From: Limnobaculum zhutongyuii
GTDB taxonomy: Bacteria; Pseudomonadota; Gammaproteobacteria; Enterobacterales; Enterobacteriaceae
Reading direction: 5' to 3'
Assembly (NCBI RefSeq): GCF_004295645.1
Contig: NZ_CP034752.1
Span: 682,001 to 746,000, forward strand
DNA length: 64,000 bases
This document shows, piece after piece, positions 17,073 through 25,752 of this stretch (positions are counted from its first letter, which is position 1; every line of letters begins with the position of its first letter). Under the pieces are notes generated by a model. It ran no database searches. It had not been told where the DNA came from and saw only the letters and a program-made list of their open reading frames with translations. A program made the translations under genes and the position numbers.

Positions 17073-17315
17073 ATGCTAAGAACTATCAGTGTTGATATTG
17101 ATGACAGGCTTGACGACTTTGTGAAACGGATGATTGCTGATGGGCGTTATAGCTCGGTTAATGAAGTGGTGTGCTCGGCGCTTCGCTTGTTGGAACAAAG
17201 AGAAGCTCGGGTGAGTGAGTTAAGAGATTTAGTGCTTGCTGGAGAAGAGAGTGGGGAAAGTACGTTGAGTTTGCGTGATATTGCTGTACGGGAAAAGCAG
17301 AGGTATGGCGTATAA
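17073..17315 (+). CDS. ParD-like ribbon-helix-helix antitoxin (no toxin partner)
   Basis: An 80-residue ParD/CopG-type antitoxin. The N-terminal ribbon-helix-helix reads RTISVDIDDRLDDFVKRMI, then YSSVNEVVCSALRLLEQRE, followed by a flexible C-terminus that would normally wrap a ParE toxin. ATG 17073 is chosen over 17067 because AAGGA (17062-17066) is 6 bases upstream. A ParE gene would be expected to overlap its 3' end. An ATG at 17305 overlaps the stop region, but its frame runs straight into the tRNA-Phe terminator, so the toxin is missing. This is probably the surviving edge of a lost island. Confidence 0.85.
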   Translation: MLRTISVDIDDRLDDFVKRMIADGRYSSVNEVVCSALRLLEQREARVSELRDLVLAGEESGESTLSLRDIAVREKQRYGV

Positions 17316-17344
17316 AGAATGGTTGATGAAAACCTCAAAAAGCA

Positions 17345-17369
17345 AAAACCCGCCAAAAGGCGGGTTCTT
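17345..17369 (-). terminator. terminator of the tRNA-Phe gene
   Basis: Read on the - strand, AACCCGCC-TTTT-GGCGGGTT followed by TTT lies just downstream of the tRNA 3' end. Confidence 0.9.
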
Positions 17370-17375
17370 AAATGA

Positions 17376-17451
17376 TGGTGCCCGGACTCGGAATCGAACC
17401 AAGGACACGGGGATTTTCAATCCCCTGCTCTACCGACTGAGCTATCCGGGC
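17376..17451 (-). tRNA. pheV: tRNA-Phe (GAA)
   Basis: A complete 76-base cloverleaf on the - strand with the 3' CCA encoded. It has acceptor GCCCGGA pairing TCCGGGC, D-loop AGCTCAGTCGGTAGAGC, anticodon GAA at 17416-17418 in loop TTGAAAA, and T-arm GGTTCGATTCC. In E. coli the corresponding gene at this map position is pheV, a hot spot for genomic islands, which fits the accessory region on the 3' side here. The symbol is assigned by synteny. Confidence 0.96.
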
Positions 17452-17796
17452 AGTGGAGCGACATTAAACCGGATTACGTGCCGAAGGTCAAATACTTTAA
17501 ACCAGTAAGGCTATAAAACTGAGCTAACTGGCTTTTTTTCCACCAGTTCTGCCGTTAACTTAATGATTTTCAGACCAGCAGAGTAGCGGAATAAATCATG
17601 CTTCAGGCTCGGGTTGCTAATAAAAATCCATTATTAGTCTGTATACTGCGCGATTCAAATGATAACGAAGGGTTATCATTGATAATGATGAATGTCTGAT
17701 TGGCAAATTGATGTTGCTTCAATATCCGCTAATCTAATGGTAATGAAACATCACAGGCATTTGGCCTGCGCGATACAAGATGGAACTCTCTAAAGT
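17452..17796. other. intergenic region, tRNA-Phe promoter and marC leader
   Basis: About 345 bases that hold the divergent promoters of tRNA-Phe and marC. A perfect palindrome ATCATT-GAT-AATGAT lies at 17675-17689. It is not a good Fur box in orientation and its binder is unknown. No gene is visible. Confidence 0.45.
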
Positions 17797-18477
17797 ATGA
17801 ATGATGTACTGCAAATTATGCACTTGATTGGCCTTGGGTTGGTGCTGCTGATCCCATTGACCAACCATTTAACTTCGGTAGCACTGTTTCTCAGCCTGAG
17901 CGGCGATATGAGCCGTGAAGAGCGTCATAATCAGGCCATGATGGCCTCATTCTATGTGTTCCTGATTCTGGTTATTGCGTTTTTCTGTGGTGAGCTGGTA
18001 ATGCGGCTGTTTGGCATCTCAATTCCTGGTTTGCGTATTGCCGGTGGATTAATTGTGGCCTACATCGGTTTCAGAATGCTGTTTCCTCCTGCACATCCGC
18101 CTAAACCAGAAAAGATCGAGGGCGAAGAGACAAAGGTATTGAAACCCACCACTCAAAGCATCGCTTTTGTTCCTATTGCCATGCCGAGTACCGCCGGGCC
18201 GGGTACCATTGCTATGGTTATCTCTGCGGCTTCAACTTGGCATCAGGTAGGAAACTACAGTGAATGGATGGTCTATACCGCCGTAGTGTTAACCGCAGTG
18301 ATATTATCGCTGGTGCTATGGGGATGCTTACGTAGTTCCGATTTGATTATGAAAGGCGTAGGTAAAAGCGGTATCGAAGCCATCTCTCGGGTTATGGGCT
18401 TCCTGTTGGTATGTATGGGAGTACAGTTTATGATTAATGGTGTCTTTGAACTGATTAAAACCTACCCGGGTGCATAA
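17797..18477 (+). CDS. marC: MarC family integral membrane protein
   Basis: A 226-residue inner-membrane protein with about six hydrophobic segments. It matches E. coli MarC closely at FGISIPGLRIAGGLIVAYIG, at AMPSTAGPGTIAMVIS and at the C-terminal EAISRVMGFLLVCMGVQFM. The family (UPF0056) has no established transport substrate; the earlier multiple-antibiotic-resistance role was not upheld. There is no marRAB operon next to it. It is monocistronic and followed by a DUF2628 gene with its own ribosome binding site. Confidence 0.9.
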   Translation: MNDVLQIMHLIGLGLVLLIPLTNHLTSVALFLSLSGDMSREERHNQAMMASFYVFLILVIAFFCGELVMRLFGISIPGLRIAGGLIVAYIGFRMLFPPAHPPKPEKIEGEETKVLKPTTQSIAFVPIAMPSTAGPGTIAMVISAASTWHQVGNYSEWMVYTAVVLTAVILSLVLWGCLRSSDLIMKGVGKSGIEAISRVMGFLLVCMGVQFMINGVFELIKTYPGA

Positions 18478-18641
18478 TCGATTCAATCCAAAGAATAAAT
18501 TGGTTACATAAGTAATCAATTTATTTATCCGGTGAAAGGCGTGTTGAAAGCCCGTTTCATGAACGATACTATAGGCTCACTTTAATCATATTTGTCGATC
18601 GGAACGACAAAACAGACCTCAGATAAATACGGGAAGATGTC

Positions 18642-19232
18642 ATGGAGAAGTGTCAAAAGTGTGGGAATATGTCGGTCAACGACAACGGTGAGTGCGTTGT
18701 TTGTGATGAGTCGGCATCCGTCAATCCTTATGCAGTTTCAGCTGCGGTTACCGATAGTTTTCCTATCGATGATATTTCCTCTACTCCTGAAGCAGAGGAA
18801 TATTCAAAAATATTTGTTGGTAGCAAATACTACTCCTTCTTTCCCCATGGCCGTGACATTCCTAAAAGCTGGAACTGGGCGGCATTTTTTATCGGCGTAT
18901 TCTGGTTCATTTATCGCAAAATGTATCTGTATGCCGCGATTTATCTGGGGCTTGGTTTCCTGTTGACCGGCATTCAGTCAATGCTGGGCGTATCCGAAGT
19001 GATTACCAACGCTATCAGTATCGGCATGGGAGTCGGGGCCGGTATCCTGGCTAACCGTCTGTATAAACAGCATATGGATAAGAAAATTGCTGAAACGCTG
19101 GCGGTTGCTCAAAAATCAGAAATCATTCCGGCACTGAAAGCCAAAGGTGGAACAAATCTGGTTGGTGCACTGGTTGCGTTTGGTATTTTGTTCGCCATTA
19201 TTATTATGTCGATGTCGGCAATGGGGATTTAA
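18642..19232 (+). CDS. zinc-ribbon plus DUF2628 membrane protein
   Basis: A 196-residue protein. It opens with a four-cysteine zinc ribbon (CQKCG at the start, CVVC at about 18-21), followed by a polar linker. A DUF2628-type membrane region begins with the characteristic WNWAAFFIGVFWFIYRKMY (about 86-104), with two to three more hydrophobic segments. GGGAAG precedes the ATG. The function of the family is unknown. A shared bidirectional terminator separates it from the convergent transporter gene. Confidence 0.85.
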   Translation: MEKCQKCGNMSVNDNGECVVCDESASVNPYAVSAAVTDSFPIDDISSTPEAEEYSKIFVGSKYYSFFPHGRDIPKSWNWAAFFIGVFWFIYRKMYLYAAIYLGLGFLLTGIQSMLGVSEVITNAISIGMGVGAGILANRLYKQHMDKKIAETLAVAQKSEIIPALKAKGGTNLVGALVAFGILFAIIIMSMSAMGI

Positions 19233-19254
19233 ACAACTCCGTTTTCGCCACAAT

Positions 19255-19280
19255 AAAAATGCCGCTTATGCGGCATTTTT
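19255..19280. terminator. bidirectional terminator
   Basis: AAAAATGCCGC-TTAT-GCGGCATTTTT is a perfect stem with U-runs on both strands, between convergent genes. Confidence 0.93.
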
Positions 19281-19296
19281 ATTGGTAACAATATCG

Positions 19297-20715
19297 TTAG
19301 ATCAAAAAGAATATCACCGTCAGTATCAGGAACAGCGGTATCAGAATACCGAATGACCACTTCATATAGCCGAAAAAGCTTGGCATTGCGATGCCGCTTT
19401 GCGTAGCAATACTCTTCACCATAAAGTTTGGCGCATTACCAATATAGGTCAGCGCTCCCATAAATACCGAACCCATAGAGATTGCCAGCAGCGTTTGCTG
19501 TAGTGGGCCCATCAGCGTTGCGGCATCACCGGCGGCCAGATTGAAGAACACCAGATAGGTTGGTGCATTATCCAGGAATCCGGACAGCGCACCCGACAGC
19601 CAGAAGTACATGGCGTTGATTGGTGCACCCTCTGAGTCAGAAACCATGGCAACCAGTCCCGCCATGTGCCCATCTTGTCCTGCCCGTAGAATAGCCAGTA
19701 CCGGGCCGATAGTAATAAATATACCGGCAAACAGCTTGCCCACTTCCAGAATTGGCTCCCAACTGAACTGATTGGCAGAGCGAACCTGTTTAGCGGTTAA
19801 CATCATCGACAGAGCGGCAATCACCAGTAGCAGAATGTCACGAGTGATATTCTGTAATTCCATATGCACACCCAGTACGTTGAACTCCACGCCAGACTTC
19901 CAGAAGCCGGAGAGTAAAACGCTGCCAACTACCGCCAATAGCAGAATAAAATTAAATTTACCGTACAGGCGTAATTTAGAATCGGGGGTTGGATCGTGCG
20001 GCAGAATCTCATCTTCACGTTTGTAATAGTGGTTATCCACCAGATAGAACAGAGCAAGCAATACCAGAGTACTGATTAAAACCGGTAGCAGCATATGTTT
20101 AGCGGTCCAGAAAAAGTCGACGCCTTTCAGAAAACCAATAAACAGGGGAGGATCTCCCAGCGGTGTAAGACCACCACCGATATTAGCCACCAGGAAGATG
20201 AAGAAAATAATTACATGCACCCGGTGCTTACGGTTATCGTTTGCTCTGATAAGAGGACGAATCAGCAGCATCGCCGCTCCGGTGGTTCCCATCAGCGAGG
20301 CAAGAATTGCACCAATGGCCAGCAGGGCGGTATTTAATTTAGGTGAACCGTGCAGGTTACCTTTAACTAAAATGCCGCCAGATACGGTAAACAGGGCGAA
20401 CAGCAAGATAATAAAAGGAATATATTCTGCCAGAATGGCGTGAGCGACTAATCCGATACTGGTGCTCATGCCAAATGTGATGGCAAACGGAACCAGAAAC
20501 AGTACCGACCATAAGGCAGTGATTTTGCCAAAATGGTGATGCCAGATAGTCGGGATCACCAATGGGCAGAGTGCAATCGACAACAGAATACCAACAAATG
20601 GAATACCCCATCCCAGACTCAGTGTTGAACCATCAATATCTGCAGCAAAACTGGCGGCAGGTATCATCAAGCCAGACAAAAGGCATAATAGTTTTAATAA
20701 TAGTGGACGGGACAT
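19297..20715 (-). CDS. sodium:proton antiporter / CitMHS_2-type transporter
   Basis: A 472-residue polytopic membrane protein with an N-terminal signal-anchor-like segment and roughly a dozen hydrophobic helices. The conserved pieces LMGTTGAAMLLIRPLIRAN and NIGGGLTPLGDPPLFIGFLKG are typical of the ion transporter superfamily members annotated as NhaD-like sodium:proton antiporters or putative citrate transporters. A GGAG ribosome binding site is present. It is transcribed alone, ending at the shared terminator at 19255. Whether it moves Na+/H+ or a carboxylate cannot be decided from sequence. Upstream 20716-20995 is plain AT-rich leader. Confidence 0.85.
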   Translation of the reverse strand: MSRPLLLKLLCLLSGLMIPAASFAADIDGSTLSLGWGIPFVGILLSIALCPLVIPTIWHHHFGKITALWSVLFLVPFAITFGMSTSIGLVAHAILAEYIPFIILLFALFTVSGGILVKGNLHGSPKLNTALLAIGAILASLMGTTGAAMLLIRPLIRANDNRKHRVHVIIFFIFLVANIGGGLTPLGDPPLFIGFLKGVDFFWTAKHMLLPVLISTLVLLALFYLVDNHYYKREDEILPHDPTPDSKLRLYGKFNFILLLAVVGSVLLSGFWKSGVEFNVLGVHMELQNITRDILLLVIAALSMMLTAKQVRSANQFSWEPILEVGKLFAGIFITIGPVLAILRAGQDGHMAGLVAMVSDSEGAPINAMYFWLSGALSGFLDNAPTYLVFFNLAAGDAATLMGPLQQTLLAISMGSVFMGALTYIGNAPNFMVKSIATQSGIAMPSFFGYMKWSFGILIPLFLILTVIFFLI

Positions 20716-20995
20716 TAGCGGTTGCTCCGGTAACCAACATATAAAAGTGAAAAAACGTTTCAGTATTTGAGCAAAAATCAGGTGCCGCTGTCAAAATACT
20801 GGCTGCGTCAGGTTGTTAGCGGTGGAGAATATAGTTCGTTGCTAATAACAATCTGTAAAATATATGACTTGATGAGACAAACGCTTTGGGATGAAGCGAT
20901 TGATACCTGTCGTTGATCATATTTTTACAACTCGTTGCTGAGATTATTGATATTACCAAAGCAACGAGTTAATGACTTATCTCATCAGATTTTTA

Positions 20996-21721
20996 TCAAT
21001 CAAGGATGTTGATATCGACAGTACTATAAGAACCATCAGGCAGCATCATTAGTGTCATATCTGCTCTTTGGCTATGATTTAACACCCGTTGAACGTTCAG
21101 GGCGTCTGACGTTTCAAAGAAGTTTTCTGCATCCTGATGGCTTAATCCACCTTTCATTTTTCGTTCAATCAGGCGCTGCTTCAGGTTTTCTATTGGGCTG
21201 GTAATAAAGATACTGTAATCACACAGGGCGAGCAGCTCCTGCCAGCCGGGTTCTTTCAGCAATAACCAGTTGCCTTCAATGACCAGAATAGGCGATGTAA
21301 CCTCAATGGCATCCTGTAGCGGATCGTGAAGATTACGGTCATAAGCAGGCCAACGGGCGTCCGGTTGCTGTAATGTTGCGAGATAGTCTTTCAGCAGGCC
21401 CAAATCGAAGGTTTCTGGTGCACCTTTACGGGCCCGAAGGTTATGCTCATCCAGATAGCTGTTATAACGGTGAAAACCGTCCATAGGCAATCCCTGCAGG
21501 TCCTTTAGCGCCATATCCTGACGGGACAGGATTTGCCAAAAGCTGGTCAGAGTTGATTTACCAACACCGGGAGGCGCAGCCAGAAACACAATCAGACGCT
21601 GTTTTTTGCGTCGTTGGAATTCGGTCAACATCCGCAGCAAAGGCAGATGAAGATCCCGTATATCCTTATCCGGAAATGTGGCGATATAGCTGAGGCCATT
21701 AACATCTAATTCCACATTCAT
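20996..21721 (-). CDS. yggC: nucleoside/pantothenate-kinase-like P-loop protein YggC
   Basis: A 241-residue kinase-like protein of the PanK/uridine kinase P-loop family. Walker A is APPGVGKST (about residues 48-56), followed by the substrate-region segment GLPMDGFHRYN and the acidic strand VIEGNWLLL. The C-terminal lid has LIERKMKGGLSHQDAENF. E. coli YggC has the same length and motifs; its physiological sugar or nucleoside substrate is not established. It is monocistronic here. In E. coli the gene lies elsewhere in the same map region. Confidence 0.85.
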   Translation of the reverse strand: MNVELDVNGLSYIATFPDKDIRDLHLPLLRMLTEFQRRKKQRLIVFLAAPPGVGKSTLTSFWQILSRQDMALKDLQGLPMDGFHRYNSYLDEHNLRARKGAPETFDLGLLKDYLATLQQPDARWPAYDRNLHDPLQDAIEVTSPILVIEGNWLLLKEPGWQELLALCDYSIFITSPIENLKQRLIERKMKGGLSHQDAENFFETSDALNVQRVLNHSQRADMTLMMLPDGSYSTVDINILD

Positions 21722-21854
21722 CAGTATATTCCTTTAATACTGCTGTGACGGAGACTCTTCTGACGTCACGGTGTGATTGTTGAGTGATTGAAAAACGTAA
21801 ACAGAATAATATCAGGTTTTATACGTTTGCCTACGATGGCGTAAACCCATTAAA

Positions 21855-21888
21855 AAAACCGGCAATATCTGTTATTTGCCGGTTTTAT
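21855..21888 (-). terminator. terminator, probably of the mltC operon, now distant
   Basis: AAAACCGGCAA ... TTGCCGGTTTT with an A-run on the + strand (a U-run on the - strand) reads as a - strand terminator. The nearest upstream - strand gene ends at 22167, with family 1 repeat copy B in between, so the repeat appears to have separated a gene from its terminator. Confidence 0.75.
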
Positions 21889-21890
21889 TT

Positions 21891-21923
21891 GTCATCAATC
21901 TGATAATTAATCAGATTGATGAC
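21891..21923. repeat. perfect 14-bp-arm inverted repeat
   Basis: GTCATCAATCTGAT-AATTA-ATCAGATTGATGAC is a perfect palindrome directly adjoining the terminator at 21855. There is no U-run. It may be a second mRNA hairpin or the end of the inserted repeat unit. Confidence 0.7.
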
Positions 21924-21939
21924 AAGGCGAGATAGTTCA

Positions 21940-22120
21940 GTTTTATGTTTTAAAGAGACTAATCGTTGGGAGAGACGGGTGTTGGGGTCGACTTGGCGTA
22001 AGCCAACGAAGTGCCCCTAACCCGGCTAGGCCCAACGTACTCCGTAGCCAAGTACTGATTGTCTTCCGGCCGTACTCGATGGTGATATAAGCCATTTTGC
22101 TTTTACGGACGGAATATCCG
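21940..22120 (-). repeat. dispersed structured repeat, family 1, copy B
   Basis: The reverse complement matches copy A block by block: GGATATTCCG, CGGCCGGAAGAC, GGGCCTAG, a central hairpin, CGACCCCAAC, CTCTCCC and AAAACATAAAA. Here the central hairpin is TTGGC-TTAC-GCCAA instead of the GCAGCT/AGCTGC of copy A. The sequence has changed but the pairing is retained. Confidence 0.85.
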
Positions 22121-22166
22121 TTGATGTTGATTTATTAGGTTTGTCAGTAGATTAATAAATCTGAGA

Positions 22167-22307
22167 TCACTCTTGATTATTTTGTTGCTTATCATCTAAT
22201 TCACGTTGTTGTGCGGCCATTTTCTCACGCTGACGTTTTTGCCAGAAGATAACGATAGCAACGGCGACAACGATGCCGATAATCTGCGGTAAGCTGATAC
22301 CACCCAT
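22167..22307 (-). CDS. small single-pass membrane protein downstream of mltC, 46 aa
   Basis: The ATG at 22307 has AAGGA 8 bases upstream, which favours it over the longer frame starting at 22364. The product is MGGISLPQIIGIVVAVAIVIF followed in the same chain by a charged tail (KRQREKMAAQQRELDD): one transmembrane helix and an amphipathic helix. The first residues recall TatA/TatE, but the Phe-Gly hinge is absent. It lies 64 bases after mltC on the same strand and is probably co-transcribed. Function unknown. Confidence 0.65.
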   Translation of the reverse strand: MGGISLPQIIGIVVAVAIVIFWQKRQREKMAAQQRELDDKQQNNQE

Positions 22308-22371
22308 AACATGATTCCTTATTGTTGAATTTATGCCGCTGGCAGACTTAACTGACAGCGGCATGAGCGGA

Positions 22372-23463
22372 TTATCTCCGATAGTTCTTCTGTGCCGTAT
22401 TCACTTTATTCAGGTAATTACGTGATTCCGCCGATGGATGCTTGGTGGTCAGTGTTTCATACACATCACCCGGCGACATACGGTTAATCACATCCGGCGC
22501 TTTATTGCGATCGCTGGAGAATACGCGTAATACGCTACCGGCACCACCGTTATAGGCGGTAATAACCGCATAACGGCGCGATGTAGGGTTAGTAATTCCA
22601 CCCAGATAGCTGTTTTGCAGAATCGACAGGTAAGCCGTACCGGTATCAATATTGCTTTCCGGATCGAACAGGAAGTTACGACTCGGCTGTCCTGATTTAC
22701 CCTGCATTTTAAAGACATCACGACCGGCGGTATGTTGCATTACCTGCATCAGCCCCAGAGCGTCGGAACGGCTGACGGCATAAGGGTTAAAGCTGGATTC
22801 GGTCTGCATAATTGCCAGAATCAGCGACTCTTTAACGTTATATTTACGCGCCGCTTTACGCACCAATGGCAGGTATTTATGGGCCCGCTTATCAAGGTGG
22901 TTGGCAACCAGAGGAATATCCACCGACCAAATTACCCGCAGTCCGGATGAACGCTTCTTCAGCTTCGTCTGGATGATATAGTCGGCAAAATGCGTGGCGC
23001 GCCATTGCCAGCGAATAGTATTGCCATCCTGATCCAGTACCTGACCATACAGGAAAGGTTCTTTACTGATCTGAATATCGTTAGCGTCGGAATAAAGATC
23101 GGTGGTTTGCGGATCTTCGCCCATCAATAAAGTGGTAATAATCGCCTGACGCAGACTGGCTTCCGGGTTCTCTGTAGCCAGCGTTTCCACGGTAATCACA
23201 CCGGCATCGAAGTTAATATGGCTACGAGTACGATACTGATCGGTATATTTCACATAGTCTTTAGGACCCGCGATCAGGACTTCATGCATACCCCAAATGT
23301 TCTCGACGTTATGGGCAAACTGGCCCATCAGAATATCGAACGCATTGGTGTCTTTAATATATTTATCGTCATCCTGAGGTTTTTTCTTACTGCCGCCTCC
23401 ACACGAGACCAGCAACGGCGCTATCAGCAGTAGCGCACAGATTTTTTTTAAATTAATGATCAT
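22372..23463 (-). CDS. mltC: membrane-bound lytic murein transglycosylase C
   Basis: A 363-residue lipoprotein. The signal peptide has lipobox LLVSC, so the mature protein starts at the cysteine around residue 21. After an N-terminal accessory domain, the SLT catalytic domain carries the glutamate in ILAIMQTESSFNPYAVS, then ALGLMQVMQHTAG and the late AVITAYNGGAGSVLRVF. It cleaves peptidoglycan glycan strands to 1,6-anhydro-muropeptides at the outer membrane. It is downstream of yggX and mutY in the order seen in E. coli. Confidence 0.96.
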   Translation of the reverse strand: MIINLKKICALLLIAPLLVSCGGGSKKKPQDDDKYIKDTNAFDILMGQFAHNVENIWGMHEVLIAGPKDYVKYTDQYRTRSHINFDAGVITVETLATENPEASLRQAIITTLLMGEDPQTTDLYSDANDIQISKEPFLYGQVLDQDGNTIRWQWRATHFADYIIQTKLKKRSSGLRVIWSVDIPLVANHLDKRAHKYLPLVRKAARKYNVKESLILAIMQTESSFNPYAVSRSDALGLMQVMQHTAGRDVFKMQGKSGQPSRNFLFDPESNIDTGTAYLSILQNSYLGGITNPTSRRYAVITAYNGGAGSVLRVFSSDRNKAPDVINRMSPGDVYETLTTKHPSAESRNYLNKVNTAQKNYRR

Positions 23464-23493
23464 TTTTTAATGGCGCATTATTCAAAACAAAGA

Positions 23494-23766
23494 TTATTGG
23501 CTTGGTGGTGTGTAACCATCGATGTGGACATCTTTACCTTCAAACAGGAAATTGACCATTTCCTGTTCCAGTAATTTGCGGTGTTCCGGGTCCATCATAT
23601 TCAATTTCTTTTCATTGATGAGCATGGTTTGTTTACTCATCCATAGCGCCCATGCTTCTTTCGAAATCTCGTTAAAAATCCGTTTGCCTAATTCACCAGG
23701 ATAAAGCTGGAAGTCTTGCCCGTCGGCTTCTTTTTGCAGGTAAGTACAGAAAATGGTTCTGCTCAT
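23494..23766 (-). CDS. yggX: Fe(2+)-trafficking protein YggX
   Basis: A 90-residue protein with the family's conserved start MSRTIFCTYLQKEADG, including the N-terminal cysteine (C7), and GELGKRIFNEISKEAW. It protects Fe-S clusters from oxidation and is linked to iron trafficking and to MutY, whose gene precedes it by one base. ATG 23766 is chosen because it matches the family's N-terminus; the longer frame to 23811 lies inside mutY. Confidence 0.96.
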   Translation of the reverse strand: MSRTIFCTYLQKEADGQDFQLYPGELGKRIFNEISKEAWALWMSKQTMLINEKKLNMMDPEHRKLLEQEMVNFLFEGKDVHIDGYTPPSQ

Positions 23767-23767
23767 G

Positions 23768-24823
23768 CTAATCCTCGTGTTCATTTTTAAGCTGATTAAG
23801 TAATCGTTCAACTGGCGTTGCCAGCCCGATGGATGGCGGTTGGCTCAGGTTGTACCATATACCCTGACTCTGTTCCTGACAGCGCTGACCGGGCACCATA
23901 TTAAGCAACATCGGCGTAATATCCAGGTGGAAATGGCTGAAAGTATGGCGAAAAGCCGTCTGCTGTTTTAAATCACCGACAGACATTTCCCGCTGTTCCA
24001 GCCAGTGGGTCAGCGAGCTCCAATCGCTAAACTGTGGGAAGCAGTAAAGACCTCCCCAGAGCCCGACATCCGGTCGTTGTTCCAGCCAGACTTTATCATT
24101 GTTCTTAAGTAACAGGAACCATGTGTTTTTCTCCGGTATTTTTTGTTTTGGTTTTTTCCCCGGATACTCCGCCCAGCTCTGATTGGCATAGGCAATACAG
24201 CCTGAATTGAGTGGGCACAATTCACACTTAGGGCGAGAGCGAGTGCAAACCAGCGCACCAAGATCCATCATCGCCTGATTGAATTGCGCCACGCCCTCAG
24301 CAGGCGTGACTTCCGTACTGATATCCCAGAGGCGTTTTTCTACCTCTTTCTTACCCGGCCAGCTTTCTATGGCATAACAACGCGCGATGACCCGTTTTAC
24401 GTTACCGTCAAGAATCGGATAGTGCTGATTCAGCGAGAGGGAGAGTATCGCGCCGGCGGTAGAGCGCCCAATGCCCGGCAAATCATGTACGGTGTCAAAA
24501 TCCGTTGGAAAAACCCCCTGATGTTGCTGGGCAATGGTTTTTGCAGCTTTATGCAGATTACGCGCTCTGGCGTAATAACCAAGACCTGTCCAGAGGTGTA
24601 ATACTTCGTCCGTTGGCGCTGCCGCCAGTGAGTTAATATCAGGGAACTGAGCAATAAAACGCTGAAAATAAGGGATAACGGTAGTGACCTGCGTTTGTTG
24701 CAGCATGACTTCAGAAAGCCAGACATGATAGGGTGTTTTTTCAATTTGCCAGGGGAGGGTCTTACGGCCAAACTTTTGGTACCAGTTCAAAACGGCCTGT
24801 GCAAATGGCTTTGCTTGCATCAT
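23768..24823 (-). CDS. mutY: A/G-specific adenine DNA glycosylase
   Basis: A 351-residue base-excision repair enzyme that removes adenine mispaired with 8-oxoguanine. The helix-hairpin-helix is LPGIGRSTAGAIL, followed by the catalytic aspartate in LDGNVKRVIARC. The [4Fe-4S] cluster cysteines appear in CTRSRPKCELCPLNSGC. The C-terminal NUDIX-like domain recognises 8-oxoG. The first two codons are both ATG; no strong ribosome binding site distinguishes them. It heads the operon mutY-yggX-mltC and is divergent from trmB. Confidence 0.97.
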   Translation of the reverse strand: MMQAKPFAQAVLNWYQKFGRKTLPWQIEKTPYHVWLSEVMLQQTQVTTVIPYFQRFIAQFPDINSLAAAPTDEVLHLWTGLGYYARARNLHKAAKTIAQQHQGVFPTDFDTVHDLPGIGRSTAGAILSLSLNQHYPILDGNVKRVIARCYAIESWPGKKEVEKRLWDISTEVTPAEGVAQFNQAMMDLGALVCTRSRPKCELCPLNSGCIAYANQSWAEYPGKKPKQKIPEKNTWFLLLKNNDKVWLEQRPDVGLWGGLYCFPQFSDWSSLTHWLEQREMSVGDLKQQTAFRHTFSHFHLDITPMLLNMVPGQRCQEQSQGIWYNLSQPPSIGLATPVERLLNQLKNEHED

Positions 24824-25032
24824 ATAAATGTGACATTTCTCGGAGAATAAAACAGATGGCGTGATTCCAGCACAGACATCAGCCAGAGTAAACCTTAACC
24901 TGAGATAATCACGCAGAATAACCCGAACGGTTTGTCGCGGATTGTTTAAGGATTAAGGCAATATAGGGTATGATGCCTGCCTGAAATTTTTATATTCATT
25001 ATTAACAGCGGCCGGTATAAACAGAATTTTTT

Positions 25033-25752
25033 ATGATTAACGATGTTATTTCCCCTGAATTTAATGAAGACGGCCGCGCGATGCGCCGCATTCGTAGTTT
25101 TGTTCGCCGTCAGGGGCGGCTGACAAAAGGCCAGCAATATGCGCTGGATAACTACTGGCCAGTAATGGGCGTAGAGTTTCAACCAGAAGCGCTAAACCTG
25201 TCGGAACTGTTTGGTCGTGAAGCGCCAGTCACTCTGGAAATCGGCTTTGGTATGGGGATGTCACTGGTCAAAATGGCGCAGGATAACCCGCAGCAGGATT
25301 TCCTGGGGATTGAAGTTCATAGTCCGGGGGTTGGAGCCTGTCTGTCCTCCGCTCATGAAGCGGGAGTCGGTAACTTACGGGTGATGTGCCATGATGCGGT
25401 TGAAGTGCTGGATAAGATGATCCCTGACGCTTCTCTGGATATGGTTCAATTGTTCTTCCCCGATCCCTGGCATAAAGCGCGCCACCATAAGCGCCGAATT
25501 CTTCAGACGCCGTTTGCTATGGCGATACTGAAAAAATTAAAAGTGGGTGGTGTTTTTCATATGGCCACCGACTGGGAAAATTATGCAGAGCATATGTTAG
25601 AAGTGATGAACGCGATTCCGGCATATCGTAATTTGTCGGTTGATGGTACTTATGTGCCACGTCCTGATTCTCGCCCGTTAACTAAGTTTGAGTTACGTGG
25701 CCATCGTTTAGGACATGGCGTATGGGATTTGATGTTTGAGAGGAGTGAATAA
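25033..25752 (+). CDS. trmB: tRNA (guanine-N7)-methyltransferase
   Basis: A 239-residue SAM-dependent enzyme that makes m7G46 in tRNA. The SAM site is LEIGFGMGMSL, with FLGIEVHSPGVGACL and the conserved FPDPWHKARHHKRRI that contains the catalytic Asp. The C-terminus has TKFELRGHRLGHGVWDL. Its stop codon overlaps the yggL start by one base (25752), so the two are translationally coupled. Confidence 0.97.
   Translation: MINDVISPEFNEDGRAMRRIRSFVRRQGRLTKGQQYALDNYWPVMGVEFQPEALNLSELFGREAPVTLEIGFGMGMSLVKMAQDNPQQDFLGIEVHSPGVGACLSSAHEAGVGNLRVMCHDAVEVLDKMIPDASLDMVQLFFPDPWHKARHHKRRILQTPFAMAILKKLKVGGVFHMATDWENYAEHMLEVMNAIPAYRNLSVDGTYVPRPDSRPLTKFELRGHRLGHGVWDLMFERSE

Noticed and set aside
17305..17343. 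Functional ParE toxin start
   Set aside because: The frame reads through the tRNA terminator and antisense tRNA; no toxin sequence is present. It is treated only as a possible remnant.
17675..17689. Fur box upstream of marC
   Set aside because: ATCATTGATAATGAT is palindromic, but its half-sites are in the opposite order to the Fur 7-1-7 motif.
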